Below are positions 32,716 through 42,374 of a DNA stretch of 64,000 nucleotides, piece after piece. The stretch lies in contig NZ_CP133017.1 of assembly GCF_030866765.1 (NCBI RefSeq), positions 6,476,001-6,540,000 of the forward strand, read 5' to 3'. Below the pieces are notes generated by a model that saw nothing but the letters and a program-made list of their open reading frames with translations, was not told the origin of the DNA and searched no databases. Position 1 is the stretch's first letter; each line of letters opens with the position of its first letter. This DNA comes from Paenibacillus silvisoli (GTDB lineage Bacteria > Bacillota > Bacilli > Paenibacillales > Paenibacillaceae). The translations under genes were made by a program, and so were the position numbers.

Positions 32716-34664
32716 GTCAACAGCAAAGAGGTCCTGCAGGTGGCCCAGGCGGTCCAGGCGGCCAGCGCCAAGGCGGACCCGCGCCCGGCAATTTCGGCTT
32801 CGGCCCCGGCCGCGGCGGTCCGGGCGGCATGATGGGCATGCCGCCGCAGAAGGCCAAAAACTTCAAAGGCACGCTGCGCAGGCTGACCGGCTACTTGCGT
32901 CCGTACCGCCTCTCGCTGCTCGTCGTCCTGCTGACGGCGGTGCTCAGCACCGTTTTCTCCATCGTCGGACCGAAGATCATGGGGAAAGCAACGACGAAGC
33001 TGTTCGAAGGGTTAATGGCCAAGTACAACAAAGTGCCCGGCGCGAAGATCGATTTCGGCTACATCTGGGAAATTCTCGTCATTTTGGCGATTTTGTACGC
33101 CATCAGCGCCATATTCAGCTTCATTCAGCAGTACGTCATGGCAAGCGTCGCCCAGAAAACCGTATACGGGCTGCGCAAGGACGTAAACGAGAAGCTGGCG
33201 CGGCTGCCGCTGAAATTTTTCGATTCCCGCACGCACGGCGAAATTCTGAGCCGCGCCGTGAACGACGTGGACAACATCAGCGGGACGCTGCAGCAAAGCT
33301 TGACCCAATTCATTACATCCTTCGTGACGCTGATCGGCGTCATCGTCATGATGCTGACGATCAGCCCGCTGCTGACGCTCATCGCCATCGTTACGCTGCC
33401 GCTCAGCTTCCTCGCGATCAAGATGATCGCCGGCCGCTCCCAGCTGTATTTTAAAGGCCAGCAAAAGGCGCTCGGCGAGCTGAACGGTCACGTCGAAGAA
33501 ATGTTCACCGGCCACAACATCGTCAAAGCGTTCGGCCGCGAGCGCAAGTCCGTCGACAAGTTCAACGCGGTCAACGAGGAGCTCTACCAATCGGGCTGGC
33601 GCGCCCAGTTCGTTTCCGGCATGATCATGCCGATCATGGGCTTTATCGGCAACATCGGCTACGTGCTCGTCAGCGTGGCGGGCGGCCTGTTCGTCCTGCA
33701 TAAGACGATCACGATCGGCGACGTGCAGGCGTTCATCTCCTACTCGCGCCAATTCATGATGCCGATTACGCAAACGGCTCAGATCGCCAACATCATTCAG
33801 TCGACGATCGCGTCGGCGGAACGGATTTTCGAGCTGCTGGACGAAGAAGAGGAAGTGCCGGAAGCGGCAGCTCCGGTCACGCTTACGGCAGGCGGAAGCA
33901 AGTCGTTGAAAGCAAACGGCGACGTCAGCTTCAACCACGTAAAGTTCAGCTACAAGGACGACGCGCCGCTGATCGAGGACATGGACATTCACGTCCGCGC
34001 CGGCCAAACGATCGCGATCGTCGGACCGACGGGCGCCGGCAAAACGACGCTCATCAACCTGCTGATGCGGTTCTACGAGCTAAGCGGCGGCAGCATCACG
34101 ATCGACGGCGTCGATCTGACGAAGCTGCGGCGCGGCGAGCTGCGCGGACTGTTCGGCATGGTGCTCCAGGACACCTGGCTGTTCAACGGCACGATCCGCG
34201 ACAACATCGCCTATGGCCGCGACGGCGCGTCGGAGGATGAGGTCGTCGCCGCGGCGAGAGCCGCGTATGCCGACCATTTCATTCGCACGCTGCCTGAGGG
34301 CTACGACACCGTCCTCAATGAGGAAGCGTCGAACATCTCGCAAGGCCAGAAGCAGCTGCTTACGATTGCGCGCGCGATTTTGGCCGATCCGGCGATTCTG
34401 ATTCTTGACGAAGCGACGAGCAGCGTCGATACGCGGACGGAAATCCATATCCAGCACGCGATGAACGAGCTGATGCGCGGCAGAACGAGCTTCGTTATCG
34501 CCCATCGCCTCTCGACAATCCGCGACGCCGATCTCATTCTCGTCATGAATCACGGCACCGTGATCGAGCAAGGCACGCATGAGGAACTGCTCGCGGCAGG
34601 CGGCTTCTACGCCGATCTGTACGAAAGCCAGTTCAGCAGCCGCAAGCGGCAGGACGTCGGTTAG
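32712..34664 (+). CDS. ABC exporter half-transporter with canonical site (BmrD/TM288-like)
   Basis: 650 residues. A Gly/Pro/Gln-rich cytoplasmic N-tail of about 55 residues (repeated GGPGG) precedes the six-helix domain. The ATPase domain has Walker A GPTGAGKTT, the signature ISQGQKQLL in place of LSGGQ, and Walker B ILDEATSSVD with catalytic Glu. The altered signature faces the degenerate Walker site of the partner, as expected in a heterodimer. The ATGA overlap with the upstream gene couples their translation. Confidence 0.93.
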   Translation: MSQQQRGPAGGPGGPGGQRQGGPAPGNFGFGPGRGGPGGMMGMPPQKAKNFKGTLRRLTGYLRPYRLSLLVVLLTAVLSTVFSIVGPKIMGKATTKLFEGLMAKYNKVPGAKIDFGYIWEILVILAILYAISAIFSFIQQYVMASVAQKTVYGLRKDVNEKLARLPLKFFDSRTHGEILSRAVNDVDNISGTLQQSLTQFITSFVTLIGVIVMMLTISPLLTLIAIVTLPLSFLAIKMIAGRSQLYFKGQQKALGELNGHVEEMFTGHNIVKAFGRERKSVDKFNAVNEELYQSGWRAQFVSGMIMPIMGFIGNIGYVLVSVAGGLFVLHKTITIGDVQAFISYSRQFMMPITQTAQIANIIQSTIASAERIFELLDEEEEVPEAAAPVTLTAGGSKSLKANGDVSFNHVKFSYKDDAPLIEDMDIHVRAGQTIAIVGPTGAGKTTLINLLMRFYELSGGSITIDGVDLTKLRRGELRGLFGMVLQDTWLFNGTIRDNIAYGRDGASEDEVVAAARAAYADHFIRTLPEGYDTVLNEEASNISQGQKQLLTIARAILADPAILILDEATSSVDTRTEIHIQHAMNELMRGRTSFVIAHRLSTIRDADLILVMNHGTVIEQGTHEELLAAGGFYADLYESQFSSRKRQDVG

Positions 34665-34694
34665 CTTAGCTGGACCACAATTCACATTCACTTT

Positions 34695-34740
34695 AAGCCT
34701 CCATTTGTACCTTTACCGGTAGGAATGGAGGCTTTTTTCA
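34695..34740 (+). terminator. Intrinsic terminator of the exporter operon
   Basis: Stem AAGCCTCCATT (34695-34705) / AATGGAGGCTT (34724-34734), inner TACC / GGTA pairing, then TTTTT. Confidence 0.92.
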
Positions 34741-34841
34741 TCTCCGGCACCTTTCGGCCCGCGCGGTTAAAAATTGGAAGCGCATGGTATACTGAAATGG
34801 ATTTTATCGCTTGCCATTTTGACATTTGGGGGAAATCGAAC

Positions 34842-36413
34842 ATGGTTACACCGATTCTTCTTACCGTCCTTGTCGTTCTGATCGCGCTGCCGCCGCTCGT
34901 CTTCTTCGGCTACATGTACGTCCTTTCCAGACGGCCCAAGCACTCCATCATCCGCTCGCACCCGTTTCTCGGCTGGATCCGGTATTTGCTGGAGAAGCTC
35001 GGCCCCGAATTCCGGCAGTATTGGTTCGACAGCGATACGGAAGGCAAACCGTTCTCCCGGGCCGATTTCGTCGGACTCGTGTACGCGGCCAAATACCGCA
35101 CCGATCTCATCTCCTTCGGCGGGCGCCGCGACTACGAGAAGCCGGGCTTTTACTTGTCCAACGCCTTGTTTCCGAAGCTGACGAGCGAGCTGAAGGTCGA
35201 CAACCTCGAGCTCGTCCCCGGCCGAAAATACGTCATTACCGACGAAGGGCTGTTCACCCGCCAGGAAAAAACCGTCGACGAGAACGTCAAGCGCTGGCTT
35301 CTCGCGGATGACGACGTCATCGTCGTCGGCGAAGAGCGCCGTCACCCGTGGCGGCTCAAAGGGATGTTCGGCGCATCGGCCACCTCCTTCGGCGCGGTGG
35401 GCGAGCATTATATCCAATCGACGGGCAACGGCGCCGCGATGGCGGGCGGTTCGTGGATCAACACCGGCGAAGGCGGCGTCGCCGACGTTCATCTCGCGTC
35501 CGGAGCGGACGTCGTATCGCAAATCGGGCCGGGCATGTTCGGCTTCCGTGACGATCAAGGACAGTTCTCCATCGAGGAGTACAAGCGCAAAGCGAGCATT
35601 CCGAACATCAAAGCGTTCGAGCTGAAGTTTCACCAAGGCGCGAAAATCCGCGGCGGCCATCTCGAGGGCTCCAAAGTGACCGAGCGGGTCGCTGCGGCCC
35701 GGCTCGTTCCGGTCGGCAAAACAGTCAACTCCCCGAACCGGTTCGAATTTTTGACAAGTCCCGAGGAGGCGCTCCGCTTCGTCGGCACGCTGCAGGAAGC
35801 CGGCGGCAAGCCGGTCGGCATCAAGATCGTCGTAGGCGATCCGAAGCGGCTGGAGCCCTTGTTCGCGGCGATGGTGGAGCTGAACGTTTTCCCGGATTTC
35901 ATCACGGTCGACGGCTCCGAAGGCGGCTCCGGCGCGACGTTCAAGGCGATGGCCGACGGCATGGGGCTGCCGCTCTACGCGGCGCTCGTCATTCTCGACG
36001 ACACCGCCCGCAAATTCGGCGTCCGCGACCGCATCCGCATCTTCGCCTCCGGCAAGCTCATTACGCCGGATAAAGTCGCCATCGCGCTCGCGCTCGGCGC
36101 CGACTGCGTCAATTCGGCGCGCGGCTTCATGATGGCGAACGGCTGCATTATGGCGCTTCAATGCCATACCGGCAAATGTCCGACCGGCATCACGACGACC
36201 GATGCCAAATACCAGGCCGCGCTTGCGCCGGAAGAGAAGCAGTGGCGCGTCATGAATTATATTTTGCAGCTTCGGGAGGGGTTGTTCTCGCTGTCCGCGG
36301 CATGCGGGCTCGACAGCCCGAAAGGGCTCCGGCGGGAGCATGTCGTGTTCACGAACGAAAGCGGCCAATCGACGCGGATCATCGATCTTTTTCCGTATCC
36401 GGAGCCTCAATAA
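34842..36413 (+). CDS. FMN-binding glutamate synthase family protein, membrane-anchored
   Basis: 523 residues. One N-terminal membrane helix (residues 3-25) is followed by a glutamate-synthase-like FMN barrel. The barrel has GSEGGSGATF for FMN phosphate and CIMALQCHTGKCPTGITT, the cysteine cluster for an iron-sulphur centre. The glutaminase domain of true GltB is absent, so it cannot use glutamine amide in the normal way. The biological reaction of these stand-alone proteins is unsettled. The ATG at 34842 follows GGGGGAAA. A TATACT at 34788-34793 may be its -10. Confidence 0.88.
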   Translation: MVTPILLTVLVVLIALPPLVFFGYMYVLSRRPKHSIIRSHPFLGWIRYLLEKLGPEFRQYWFDSDTEGKPFSRADFVGLVYAAKYRTDLISFGGRRDYEKPGFYLSNALFPKLTSELKVDNLELVPGRKYVITDEGLFTRQEKTVDENVKRWLLADDDVIVVGEERRHPWRLKGMFGASATSFGAVGEHYIQSTGNGAAMAGGSWINTGEGGVADVHLASGADVVSQIGPGMFGFRDDQGQFSIEEYKRKASIPNIKAFELKFHQGAKIRGGHLEGSKVTERVAAARLVPVGKTVNSPNRFEFLTSPEEALRFVGTLQEAGGKPVGIKIVVGDPKRLEPLFAAMVELNVFPDFITVDGSEGGSGATFKAMADGMGLPLYAALVILDDTARKFGVRDRIRIFASGKLITPDKVAIALALGADCVNSARGFMMANGCIMALQCHTGKCPTGITTTDAKYQAALAPEEKQWRVMNYILQLREGLFSLSAACGLDSPKGLRREHVVFTNESGQSTRIIDLFPYPEPQ

Positions 36414-36443
36414 ATAATTAACAGGGAAATTTTGTTACACCTA

Positions 36444-36473
36444 TTGACAGTGAGCCTCTTCCCCAATTAAACT
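36444..36473 (+). promoter_or_regulatory. Possible yceI promoter
   Basis: TTGACA (36444-36449), 18 bases, TAAACT (36468-36473). An exact inverted repeat AACTTAC (36470-36476) / GTAAGTT (36504-36510) follows and may be an operator. Confidence 0.5.
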
Positions 36474-36531
36474 TACTTTATATTATTTAGTTCATTAACA
36501 AATGTAAGTTAATTGAGGAGGCCAATTGTTC

Positions 36532-37065
36532 ATGTCCACATCCAAATGGATCGTCGATGCAAGCCACAGCAGTGTTGATTTTACGATCAGACATATGATG
36601 ATTGCGAAAGTTAAAGGTACGTTTCATCAATTCGACGCGGTAATCGAGGCCGATCCAACGAACCTTACAACGGCGACGATCGAATTTAACGTGGCGCTGT
36701 CGAGCATCGATACGCGCAATGCCGACCGCGACAATCACCTGCGCACAGGCGACTTCTTCGATATCGAGCAGCATCCGACGATGTCGTTCCGTTCGACGGG
36801 CATCAGCAAAACCGATGATGGCGAATATGACGTAACGGGCGAGTTCAGCCTGCACGGCGTAACGCGCACGGAAACATTCTCGGTCACGTACGAAGGCAGC
36901 GGCAAAGATCCATGGGGCAACGAAAAGGTTGGCTTCAGCGGCAAAGGCGCAATCAAGCGCAGCGACTACGGCCTGACGTACAACGCGGCGCTCGAAACCG
37001 GCGGCGTTCTGATCGGCGACGAAGTGAAAATCTCGATCGAAATTGAGGCGGCTAAGCAAGCTTAA
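36532..37065 (+). CDS. YceI family lipid-binding protein
   Basis: 177 residues, an eight-stranded lipocalin-like barrel. WIVDASHSSVDFTIRHMMI at the N-terminus, FFDIEQHPTMSFRSTGI and GEFSLHGVTRTETF are standard YceI segments. Proteins of the family bind polyprenoid or amphiphilic molecules. This one has no signal peptide and should be cytoplasmic. The ATG at 36532 has GAGGAGG ten bases upstream. It is isolated and ends in a double hairpin followed by repeat element C. Confidence 0.9.
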   Translation: MSTSKWIVDASHSSVDFTIRHMMIAKVKGTFHQFDAVIEADPTNLTTATIEFNVALSSIDTRNADRDNHLRTGDFFDIEQHPTMSFRSTGISKTDDGEYDVTGEFSLHGVTRTETFSVTYEGSGKDPWGNEKVGFSGKGAIKRSDYGLTYNAALETGGVLIGDEVKISIEIEAAKQA

Positions 37066-37080
37066 GCCAGCCCATAGAAA

Positions 37081-37150
37081 AAGGTTCTCCGTTATGGAGA
37101 ACCTTCGGTTTCCGGGAAACCCGCGTTTTTTTCAAAACGCTGGGTTTTCT
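37081..37150 (+). terminator. Tandem hairpins after yceI
   Basis: First stem AAGGTTCTCC / GGAGAACCTT (37081-37105). Second stem AAACCCGCGTTT / AAACGC-T-GGGTTT (37117-37147), then TTCTTTG. The second hairpin is closely like the right-end hairpin of the IS1182 element (54750-54790) and might be an IS scar. Confidence 0.75.
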
Positions 37151-37227
37151 TTGCTTTTAGGAGGATATTTAAAGGTGGCTGAGAAGGAGGCCGCGATCAT
37201 GAGCGCCAGCACCGTCGCGTGAACACT

Positions 37228-37412
37228 CTAACGGTCGCTACAGCGCTTATTCGCACAAAAACAGCCCTTATTAAAATCTAACGGTCGCCACAGCGCTTAT
37301 TTCGTCCAAATCGGATAAAATCACTGCCCTAATCGGCAAATAGCGACTCTGACAACCGTTACAATTTCAAAAGGGCCATTTGAGGCTAAATAGCCTCGGT
37401 AGCAACCGTTAG
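37228..37412. repeat. Four-unit 50-nt-spaced palindromic element, copy C
   Basis: Direct heads CTAACGGTCG at 37228 and 37278. Inverted heads (CAACCGTTA) end at 37362 and 37412. Spacing is 50 and 50, total 185 bp, as in copies A, B and D. Outer units pair over CTAACGGT(C/T)GCTAC with 13 of 14 matches. The element stops 13 bases before the GH36 stop codon and separates the convergent yceI and GH36 genes. No ordinary terminator is seen for the GH36 operon, so the element may do that job. Confidence 0.85.
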
Positions 37413-37425
37413 CGTATGAGCGGCT

Positions 37426-39225
37426 TCACTTTTTCCGCTTGAAGTGCGCAACTCCCGCGATAGGAATCTCCAATACGTAGATTCCCTGCCCGATCGAGAC
37501 CGCCTCTTCTCTCCGGACGACTTCACCCGTGCACGAATGCACCTCGATCTCCACGCTGCCTAGTGCTTCTTCGCCGAACTCTACGATCAGCCGCTCTTTC
37601 GTCGTCCCGTTTACGACGATCAACTCCTCCGGCAGGCCGCTGCCCGCCGAAATGACGTTATCGTTATAGGCCGCAATAATCCGCCGCTCCGCTGAGGTTG
37701 CCCGAACGAGCGGGTACAGCAGCTCCGGACCGAGCGGCTCCAGCCTGCCGCCCTGCAGCGTCCCGCGATACGCGCGGAAGAAGGACAGCCAATAAGCCAG
37801 CATGCGCCGGTGCTCCTCGGGAATGCGGTCGAGCCGCACCGAGATTTGCGGCACCGCGAACAGGACGTTAATGAGATGCATGGCGGCGCTCTCGACCGGC
37901 TCCGCCGCGTTCCACATGATCATGTCCGCGTGCGCCGCCGTATTGCCGCACAAGAGGCGGATATCGAGCGTGCGCAGCCGGTTCGTCACCGGATCGTTCG
38001 GACAGTCCGCCGCTCTGAAAATATTCCCGTATTTGCGCATCTGAGGCCCGACATACGATTGCCGGAATTCGACCAGAATATCCGGCTTGATGGCACGGAG
38101 ACGCCGGATCACGTCCGTCAGCAGCCGGTCGGCGGCCGCGGGTACGGAGATATAGTCCATTCCCTCGAAGCCGTTCCGGTCGGCTTCCTCCCGTTGCGCA
38201 AAGGTGTCGACGAAATCCAGCTTCAAGCCGTCCAAATCCCACTCCCGCACGGCCCGCTCGTACAAGCCGATCAAATATTCGCGGGCCTCCGGGTACCTCG
38301 GATCGATGACGCCTGCGCCAAGCTCCTCGATGACGTACAGCATGTTGTCTTTAAACCGCTCCCAAGCCCGGCTTTTCTTGCCGATGAAAGGAACGGAGTA
38401 CCACAGCAAATAGTTCATGCCGAGCGCATGCACCCGGTCGACGTGGGCTCGCATAGCCGGGAACTTCTCTTCGCTCGCTTCCCAGTCGCCGCAGTACAGG
38501 TAGCCCCGCTCGTTATCGGAGGTTTGCCAGCCGTCATCGACGATGACCGCTTCGCAGCCGAGCGCTTTGGCAAGCGCGCATTCCGCCTCGATCGCCTCCG
38601 GCGTCAGACGCTGGTGGAAGCTGTACCACGTCGAATACATCGGTTCCCGCGCCGCTTCCGGTACGAAAGCCGGCTCCACGCCCTCCATCCCCGCCCACCA
38701 GCGAGCGATATCGCCGAGACTGTCGTAATAAGGCAGCTCGCGGGCGTCCAGCAGGAGCGACGCTTCATACGCGGCAAACGGAGCCGTAGGCTCGCGGAAG
38801 AGCGTGACGACGCAATGGAAATCCGCCGTCTCTTCGTGGACGCCTGCCTTAACGCCGACCGGGGACAGTGTATCGGAGAACGCGAACGTATGCCGGTTCA
38901 AGCCCTCGCCGTTGTAGATACACCAGACCGGCGCCGAACTGGTCGCCTTCACCGTACGGCCATGCGCCCAATCGGCTTGAAAATAACGATTGCGATCGGC
39001 CGCGGGATGCCACGAGCCGTGCATATCCACGATCGGCAACGTCCACTTCAGCTTCAGGACGGGCGGTACGCCCGCTTCCGCTGCCGCTAAACGCAAATGG
39101 ACCAGCTGCACCCCTTCGCCGTAAGCCGAGGCCGACAGCGACACCTCAAAGGGATGCCCTTCCGCCTCCCCCTCCAATTCCAACGCAACGACAAACTCGC
39201 CTGCTTGAATGCTCCTCGTTGTCAT
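37426..39225 (-). CDS. Alpha-galactosidase-like glycoside hydrolase, GH36/melibiase type
   Basis: 599 residues: N-terminal beta-sandwich, central barrel, C-terminal beta domain. WYSFHQRLTPEAIEAECALA and AVIVDDGWQTSDNERGY mark the barrel. LDGLKLDFVDTF carries the expected nucleophile Asp, and FRAADCPNDP the likely acid/base. No signal peptide, so it acts on imported oligosaccharides. Last gene of a run yesM, yesN, binding protein, two permeases, six-hairpin glycosidase, this gene. The start overlaps the previous stop by 4 nt. It differs from the classic GH36 acid/base region, so specificity could be another alpha-galactoside or a related sugar. Confidence 0.87.
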   Translation of the reverse strand: MTTRSIQAGEFVVALELEGEAEGHPFEVSLSASAYGEGVQLVHLRLAAAEAGVPPVLKLKWTLPIVDMHGSWHPAADRNRYFQADWAHGRTVKATSSAPVWCIYNGEGLNRHTFAFSDTLSPVGVKAGVHEETADFHCVVTLFREPTAPFAAYEASLLLDARELPYYDSLGDIARWWAGMEGVEPAFVPEAAREPMYSTWYSFHQRLTPEAIEAECALAKALGCEAVIVDDGWQTSDNERGYLYCGDWEASEEKFPAMRAHVDRVHALGMNYLLWYSVPFIGKKSRAWERFKDNMLYVIEELGAGVIDPRYPEAREYLIGLYERAVREWDLDGLKLDFVDTFAQREEADRNGFEGMDYISVPAAADRLLTDVIRRLRAIKPDILVEFRQSYVGPQMRKYGNIFRAADCPNDPVTNRLRTLDIRLLCGNTAAHADMIMWNAAEPVESAAMHLINVLFAVPQISVRLDRIPEEHRRMLAYWLSFFRAYRGTLQGGRLEPLGPELLYPLVRATSAERRIIAAYNDNVISAGSGLPEELIVVNGTTKERLIVEFGEEALGSVEIEVHSCTGEVVRREEAVSIGQGIYVLEIPIAGVAHFKRKK

Positions 39226-40487
39226 GCGCGTATCGCCTCCGTTTCACCAGCGCCTATGCGAACCGCCCGCTCCCCGACAAGCACATGAACATCAGACCCT
39301 TCCTGATTCGTCACCGTAACGAGGCCATCGCGAACGTCTACCGCCAGCTTGTTGGCCAGCAGGGCGATGCCTTCCGCCTTCACCCACTCCACTTGCGCCG
39401 GCAGCTGCGGAGCGATCTCCACAACCCCTTTGTCGGCCAGCGGCCTTACGCCCAGCAAGCCGGTCACGATGCTGCCGATCACGGAATAGGACACTTCCGG
39501 GTACTCTCTGCGCTTCGTCCCCTTGTCGCTGAGCGTGAGTATTACCCGGTATGCCTCCTCCTTCTCCCCGTTCGCAAAGAACACTTCCGGCAAATGCGAC
39601 ATTTCCTCGACGTTAGAAACCCCGTTGCGAACGATGTCCTTAACGGCCAGCAGGCGCTTCTCGTCCGAAGCAATCAAACCAAAGTACACCGGCATATACT
39701 GCGCGGACAGGTAGTAATTCGAATAATAAGTGCCATCCTGCAAAATCGCCGAGCTAAAACGACCTCTTCCCTCGTTCCACCACTGCGTATCGTAGAGCTG
39801 CTGCAGCCGCCGGGCCAGCTCACCGTATTGCGCCGCTTTGCCGTCTTCCCCGCGAAGCTTGGCCATCAAGCCGTAAGCCGCGTAAGCGCCGTATTGCGCG
39901 GCGACCAAGTCGCCCCCAACCTTAGGCGTGAGCGAGTCTTCCACATAGGAGGCGATCCCCCGCCTGCCCTCGCCTCTGGTATGGTCGGGAATGCCGTCGC
40001 CGTCGCGGTCCCAGCGCTGAACGTATTCATTCAAGCTCCGTTCATAGAAATTCAGAAACCTTGCATCGTTCAAATAATCGGTGTCCCCGCTCCACAGGTA
40101 TTGCCTGTAGCAGCAGGCAGCGACATCGAAATTCGCCGGCAGGTTGTACCAGAAATCGGCGTCGCTCGTATAATCGTCCGGACAAGGTAGGCCGTCTTTC
40201 GTAATCTCCCAATAGCTGCACCAATCCTTGGACTCCGTAATGTTCTCCGCAAACTTCAGCAGCATATTCTTCGTATAACCGCCTAACCCGAGCGCGGCCG
40301 CCCCTGTGCTCATATGCGCGACATCGCGCATGCAGAAGGCCGCGCGCCCCGGCAGCGCCGCTTCATACCACAACCCGACGGGATCGCGGTCCGAAGCGTA
40401 TGCGAGCGCTTGGTCTTTCGCCCACATGGCGGCGGCTTCGAGCTCCGCCGACGAGGATTGCAGCTGAAACGAACTCGTAATGGACAT
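39222..40487 (-). CDS. Six-hairpin (alpha/alpha)6 glycosidase-like protein
   Basis: 421 residues of the six-hairpin glycosidase fold. Typical segments are WYEAALPGRAAFCMRDVAHM, YTSDADFWYNLPANFDVAAC and YEVSYS-like EYPEVSYSVIGSIVTG. Acidic candidates for catalysis are the Asp in CMRD and the Glu/Asp in DADFW, but I cannot assign a CAZy family. Intracellular. AGGAGG precedes the ATG by ten bases. Coupled to the GH36 gene by a 4-nt overlap, so the two enzymes probably act on the same oligosaccharide. It may be an uncharacterised family. Confidence 0.8.
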   Translation of the reverse strand: MSITSSFQLQSSSAELEAAAMWAKDQALAYASDRDPVGLWYEAALPGRAAFCMRDVAHMSTGAAALGLGGYTKNMLLKFAENITESKDWCSYWEITKDGLPCPDDYTSDADFWYNLPANFDVAACCYRQYLWSGDTDYLNDARFLNFYERSLNEYVQRWDRDGDGIPDHTRGEGRRGIASYVEDSLTPKVGGDLVAAQYGAYAAYGLMAKLRGEDGKAAQYGELARRLQQLYDTQWWNEGRGRFSSAILQDGTYYSNYYLSAQYMPVYFGLIASDEKRLLAVKDIVRNGVSNVEEMSHLPEVFFANGEKEEAYRVILTLSDKGTKRREYPEVSYSVIGSIVTGLLGVRPLADKGVVEIAPQLPAQVEWVKAEGIALLANKLAVDVRDGLVTVTNQEGSDVHVLVGERAVRIGAGETEAIRA

Positions 40488-40521
40488 GCCTGATCTGCCT
40501 CCTATCTTTCTAATGCAACGT

Positions 40522-41418
40522 TTAGCCTTTTACGGAGCCGAGCGTAATGCCGCCGATAAAATATTTTTGCAGGAACGGGTACACGCAAAGAATCGGCACC
40601 GTAACGAGAATGGTGGTCGCCGCGCGCAGCGTCTGCGGCGACAGCCCCTGGAACTTGTGCAGCAGCAGCTGCTGATCTCGAATTTGCTGCGTCGCCTCCA
40701 CTTCCAGCAGGAGACGGCGAAGATACACCTGCAGCGTATCGAATTTGCCGTTGAAATTGTACAGAATGACGTCAAACCACGAATTCCAGTGACCGACGGC
40801 CGCATAGATCGAAACGGCGGCGAATACCGGCATCGCGACGGGAATGACGATGCGCGTATAGATGCGCAGCTCGCCCGCTCCGTCGATCCGTGCCGATTCA
40901 AACAGCGCTTCGGGCAAATCGGAAATATAGGACGCCATCAGCAGCATGAAATAGGCATTGATCAAGCCGGGAATCCAGTACACCTGAAACGTGTTGGTCA
41001 AATGCAGCTGGTTCATCAGAATATAAGTCGGAATGATGCCGCCGCTGAAGTACATCGTCATGAAGAACAGAATGCGCATAAACTTCCGGCCCGAAAACGT
41101 CCGGATGCTGATGATGTAAGAGAGAAGCCCCGTGACAAACAAGCAGGTTACGGTCCCTACCGCAACGCGCAGGATGGACCATCCCAGCCCGGAAAGCAGC
41201 TTCTTGTTCTCGAACAGCATTTGATAAGCCGAGAAGGAAACCTTCCTCGGGTAGAAGTAAATGCCGCCCCGCGCCGCGTCCTTCCCGTCATTAAAGGAAA
41301 GCGCCAGCAGGTTGATGAACGGATAGATGACGAGAAAGCCGAGCAGCAGCAGGACGATCACGATCGCGGCATCGGCTGCGTAGCTTGCAGCGGAGCCTCG
41401 GTTGAGCCGGTATTCCAT
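40522..41418 (-). CDS. CUT1 ABC permease, LplC/YtcP type
   Basis: 298 residues with six membrane helices and the LplC-specific opening DAAIVIVLLLLGFLVIYPFI then LLALSFNDGKDAARGGIYFY. The EAA loop reads ALFESARIDGAGELRIYTRI, and the end is GITLGSVKG. It works with the LplB-type permease encoded 18 bases upstream and the lipoprotein before it. Imports an oligosaccharide, probably from plant polysaccharide, for the two downstream glycosidases. Confidence 0.92.
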   Translation of the reverse strand: MEYRLNRGSAASYAADAAIVIVLLLLGFLVIYPFINLLALSFNDGKDAARGGIYFYPRKVSFSAYQMLFENKKLLSGLGWSILRVAVGTVTCLFVTGLLSYIISIRTFSGRKFMRILFFMTMYFSGGIIPTYILMNQLHLTNTFQVYWIPGLINAYFMLLMASYISDLPEALFESARIDGAGELRIYTRIVIPVAMPVFAAVSIYAAVGHWNSWFDVILYNFNGKFDTLQVYLRRLLLEVEATQQIRDQQLLLHKFQGLSPQTLRAATTILVTVPILCVYPFLQKYFIGGITLGSVKG

Positions 41419-41436
41419 AGATGGCGGCCTCCTTAT

Positions 41437-42342
41437 CTAAAATATCGAAGATTGCATATAGCGCTTGGACAGACGGTTCGCAAGAATGACCAACACGAGG
41501 CCGATTCCGCTCTTCATCAGACCGACGGCCGTACCATAGGAATAATTGCCGAGCTGCACGCCGAAGCGGTATACGTACGTATCGATGACTTCGTAGTGAT
41601 CCTGCGTAAGCGGATTGCCGATCAGAAGCTGCTGCTCGAAGCCGGCGTTCAGGATGCCGCCGATGGCCAGAATGAGCAGAAGCACGGCCGTCGACCGGAT
41701 GCCCGGCAGCGTAATGTGTCGGATCAGCCCGAACCGGCCCAGCCCGTCCACGCGGCCGGCTTCATACAGCTCCTTGTCGATGCCGGCAATGGCCGAGAGA
41801 TAGATGATGGCGGAGAAGCCCATATCCTTCCACACGTTGCTCGCGACAAGAATGCCCCAGAAGTAGCTGCCTTTGGTCAGAAACTCCAGCGGCGCGTCGA
41901 TCAATCCCAGCCTTTGCAGCATATCGTTCAGAATCCCGTCGCTTCCCAAGAGCGTAAAGAGAATATTCGCGACAACTACCCACGAAATGAAATAGGGAAT
42001 GTACGACAGCGATTGGATCGTCTTCTTGAACAGGCGGCCCCTCACCTCATTAAGGAGGAGCGCCAATATAATCGGCGCCGGAAAACCGAACGCCAAATTC
42101 AGCAGGCTGATGACGAGCGTGTTGCGAATGATTTGCAGAAAGTCCGGCTCATGGAAGAAGCGGATGAAATGTTCGAAGCCGGCCCAGTGCGAGAACATGG
42201 ACTGCCCGGGCACATAATGCTGGAACGAAATCAACAATCCGTACATCGGGTAATACGAGAAGACAAGCACCCATGCGATCATCGGGATGCAGAGCAGCCA
42301 AATTTGCCGTTCGCGGCGCACTCTTTTCCATAACGCGGCCAT
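41437..42342 (-). CDS. CUT1 ABC permease, LplB/YteP type
   Basis: 301 residues, six helices. WLLCIPMIAWVLVFSYYPMY, PGQSMFSHWAGFEHF and the EAA loop ELYEAGRVDGLGRFGLIRHI are standard for LplB/YteP. The second permease follows after 18 bases. GGAGG precedes the ATG. A strong hairpin separates this gene from the binding-protein gene. Confidence 0.92.
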   Translation of the reverse strand: MAALWKRVRRERQIWLLCIPMIAWVLVFSYYPMYGLLISFQHYVPGQSMFSHWAGFEHFIRFFHEPDFLQIIRNTLVISLLNLAFGFPAPIILALLLNEVRGRLFKKTIQSLSYIPYFISWVVVANILFTLLGSDGILNDMLQRLGLIDAPLEFLTKGSYFWGILVASNVWKDMGFSAIIYLSAIAGIDKELYEAGRVDGLGRFGLIRHITLPGIRSTAVLLLILAIGGILNAGFEQQLLIGNPLTQDHYEVIDTYVYRFGVQLGNYSYGTAVGLMKSGIGLVLVILANRLSKRYMQSSIF

Positions 42343-42374
42343 ACGTAAACCTCCATTCCCGTGCTCAACGAAAA

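Noticed and set aside
37117..37150. Solo IS1182 end after yceI
   Set aside because: The hairpin resembles the IS right end, but it also works as a simple terminator and no second end or duplication is present.
40480..42333. 617-codon open frame on the plus strand
   Set aside because: Antisense to the LplB/LplC-type permeases, with low-complexity charged translation.
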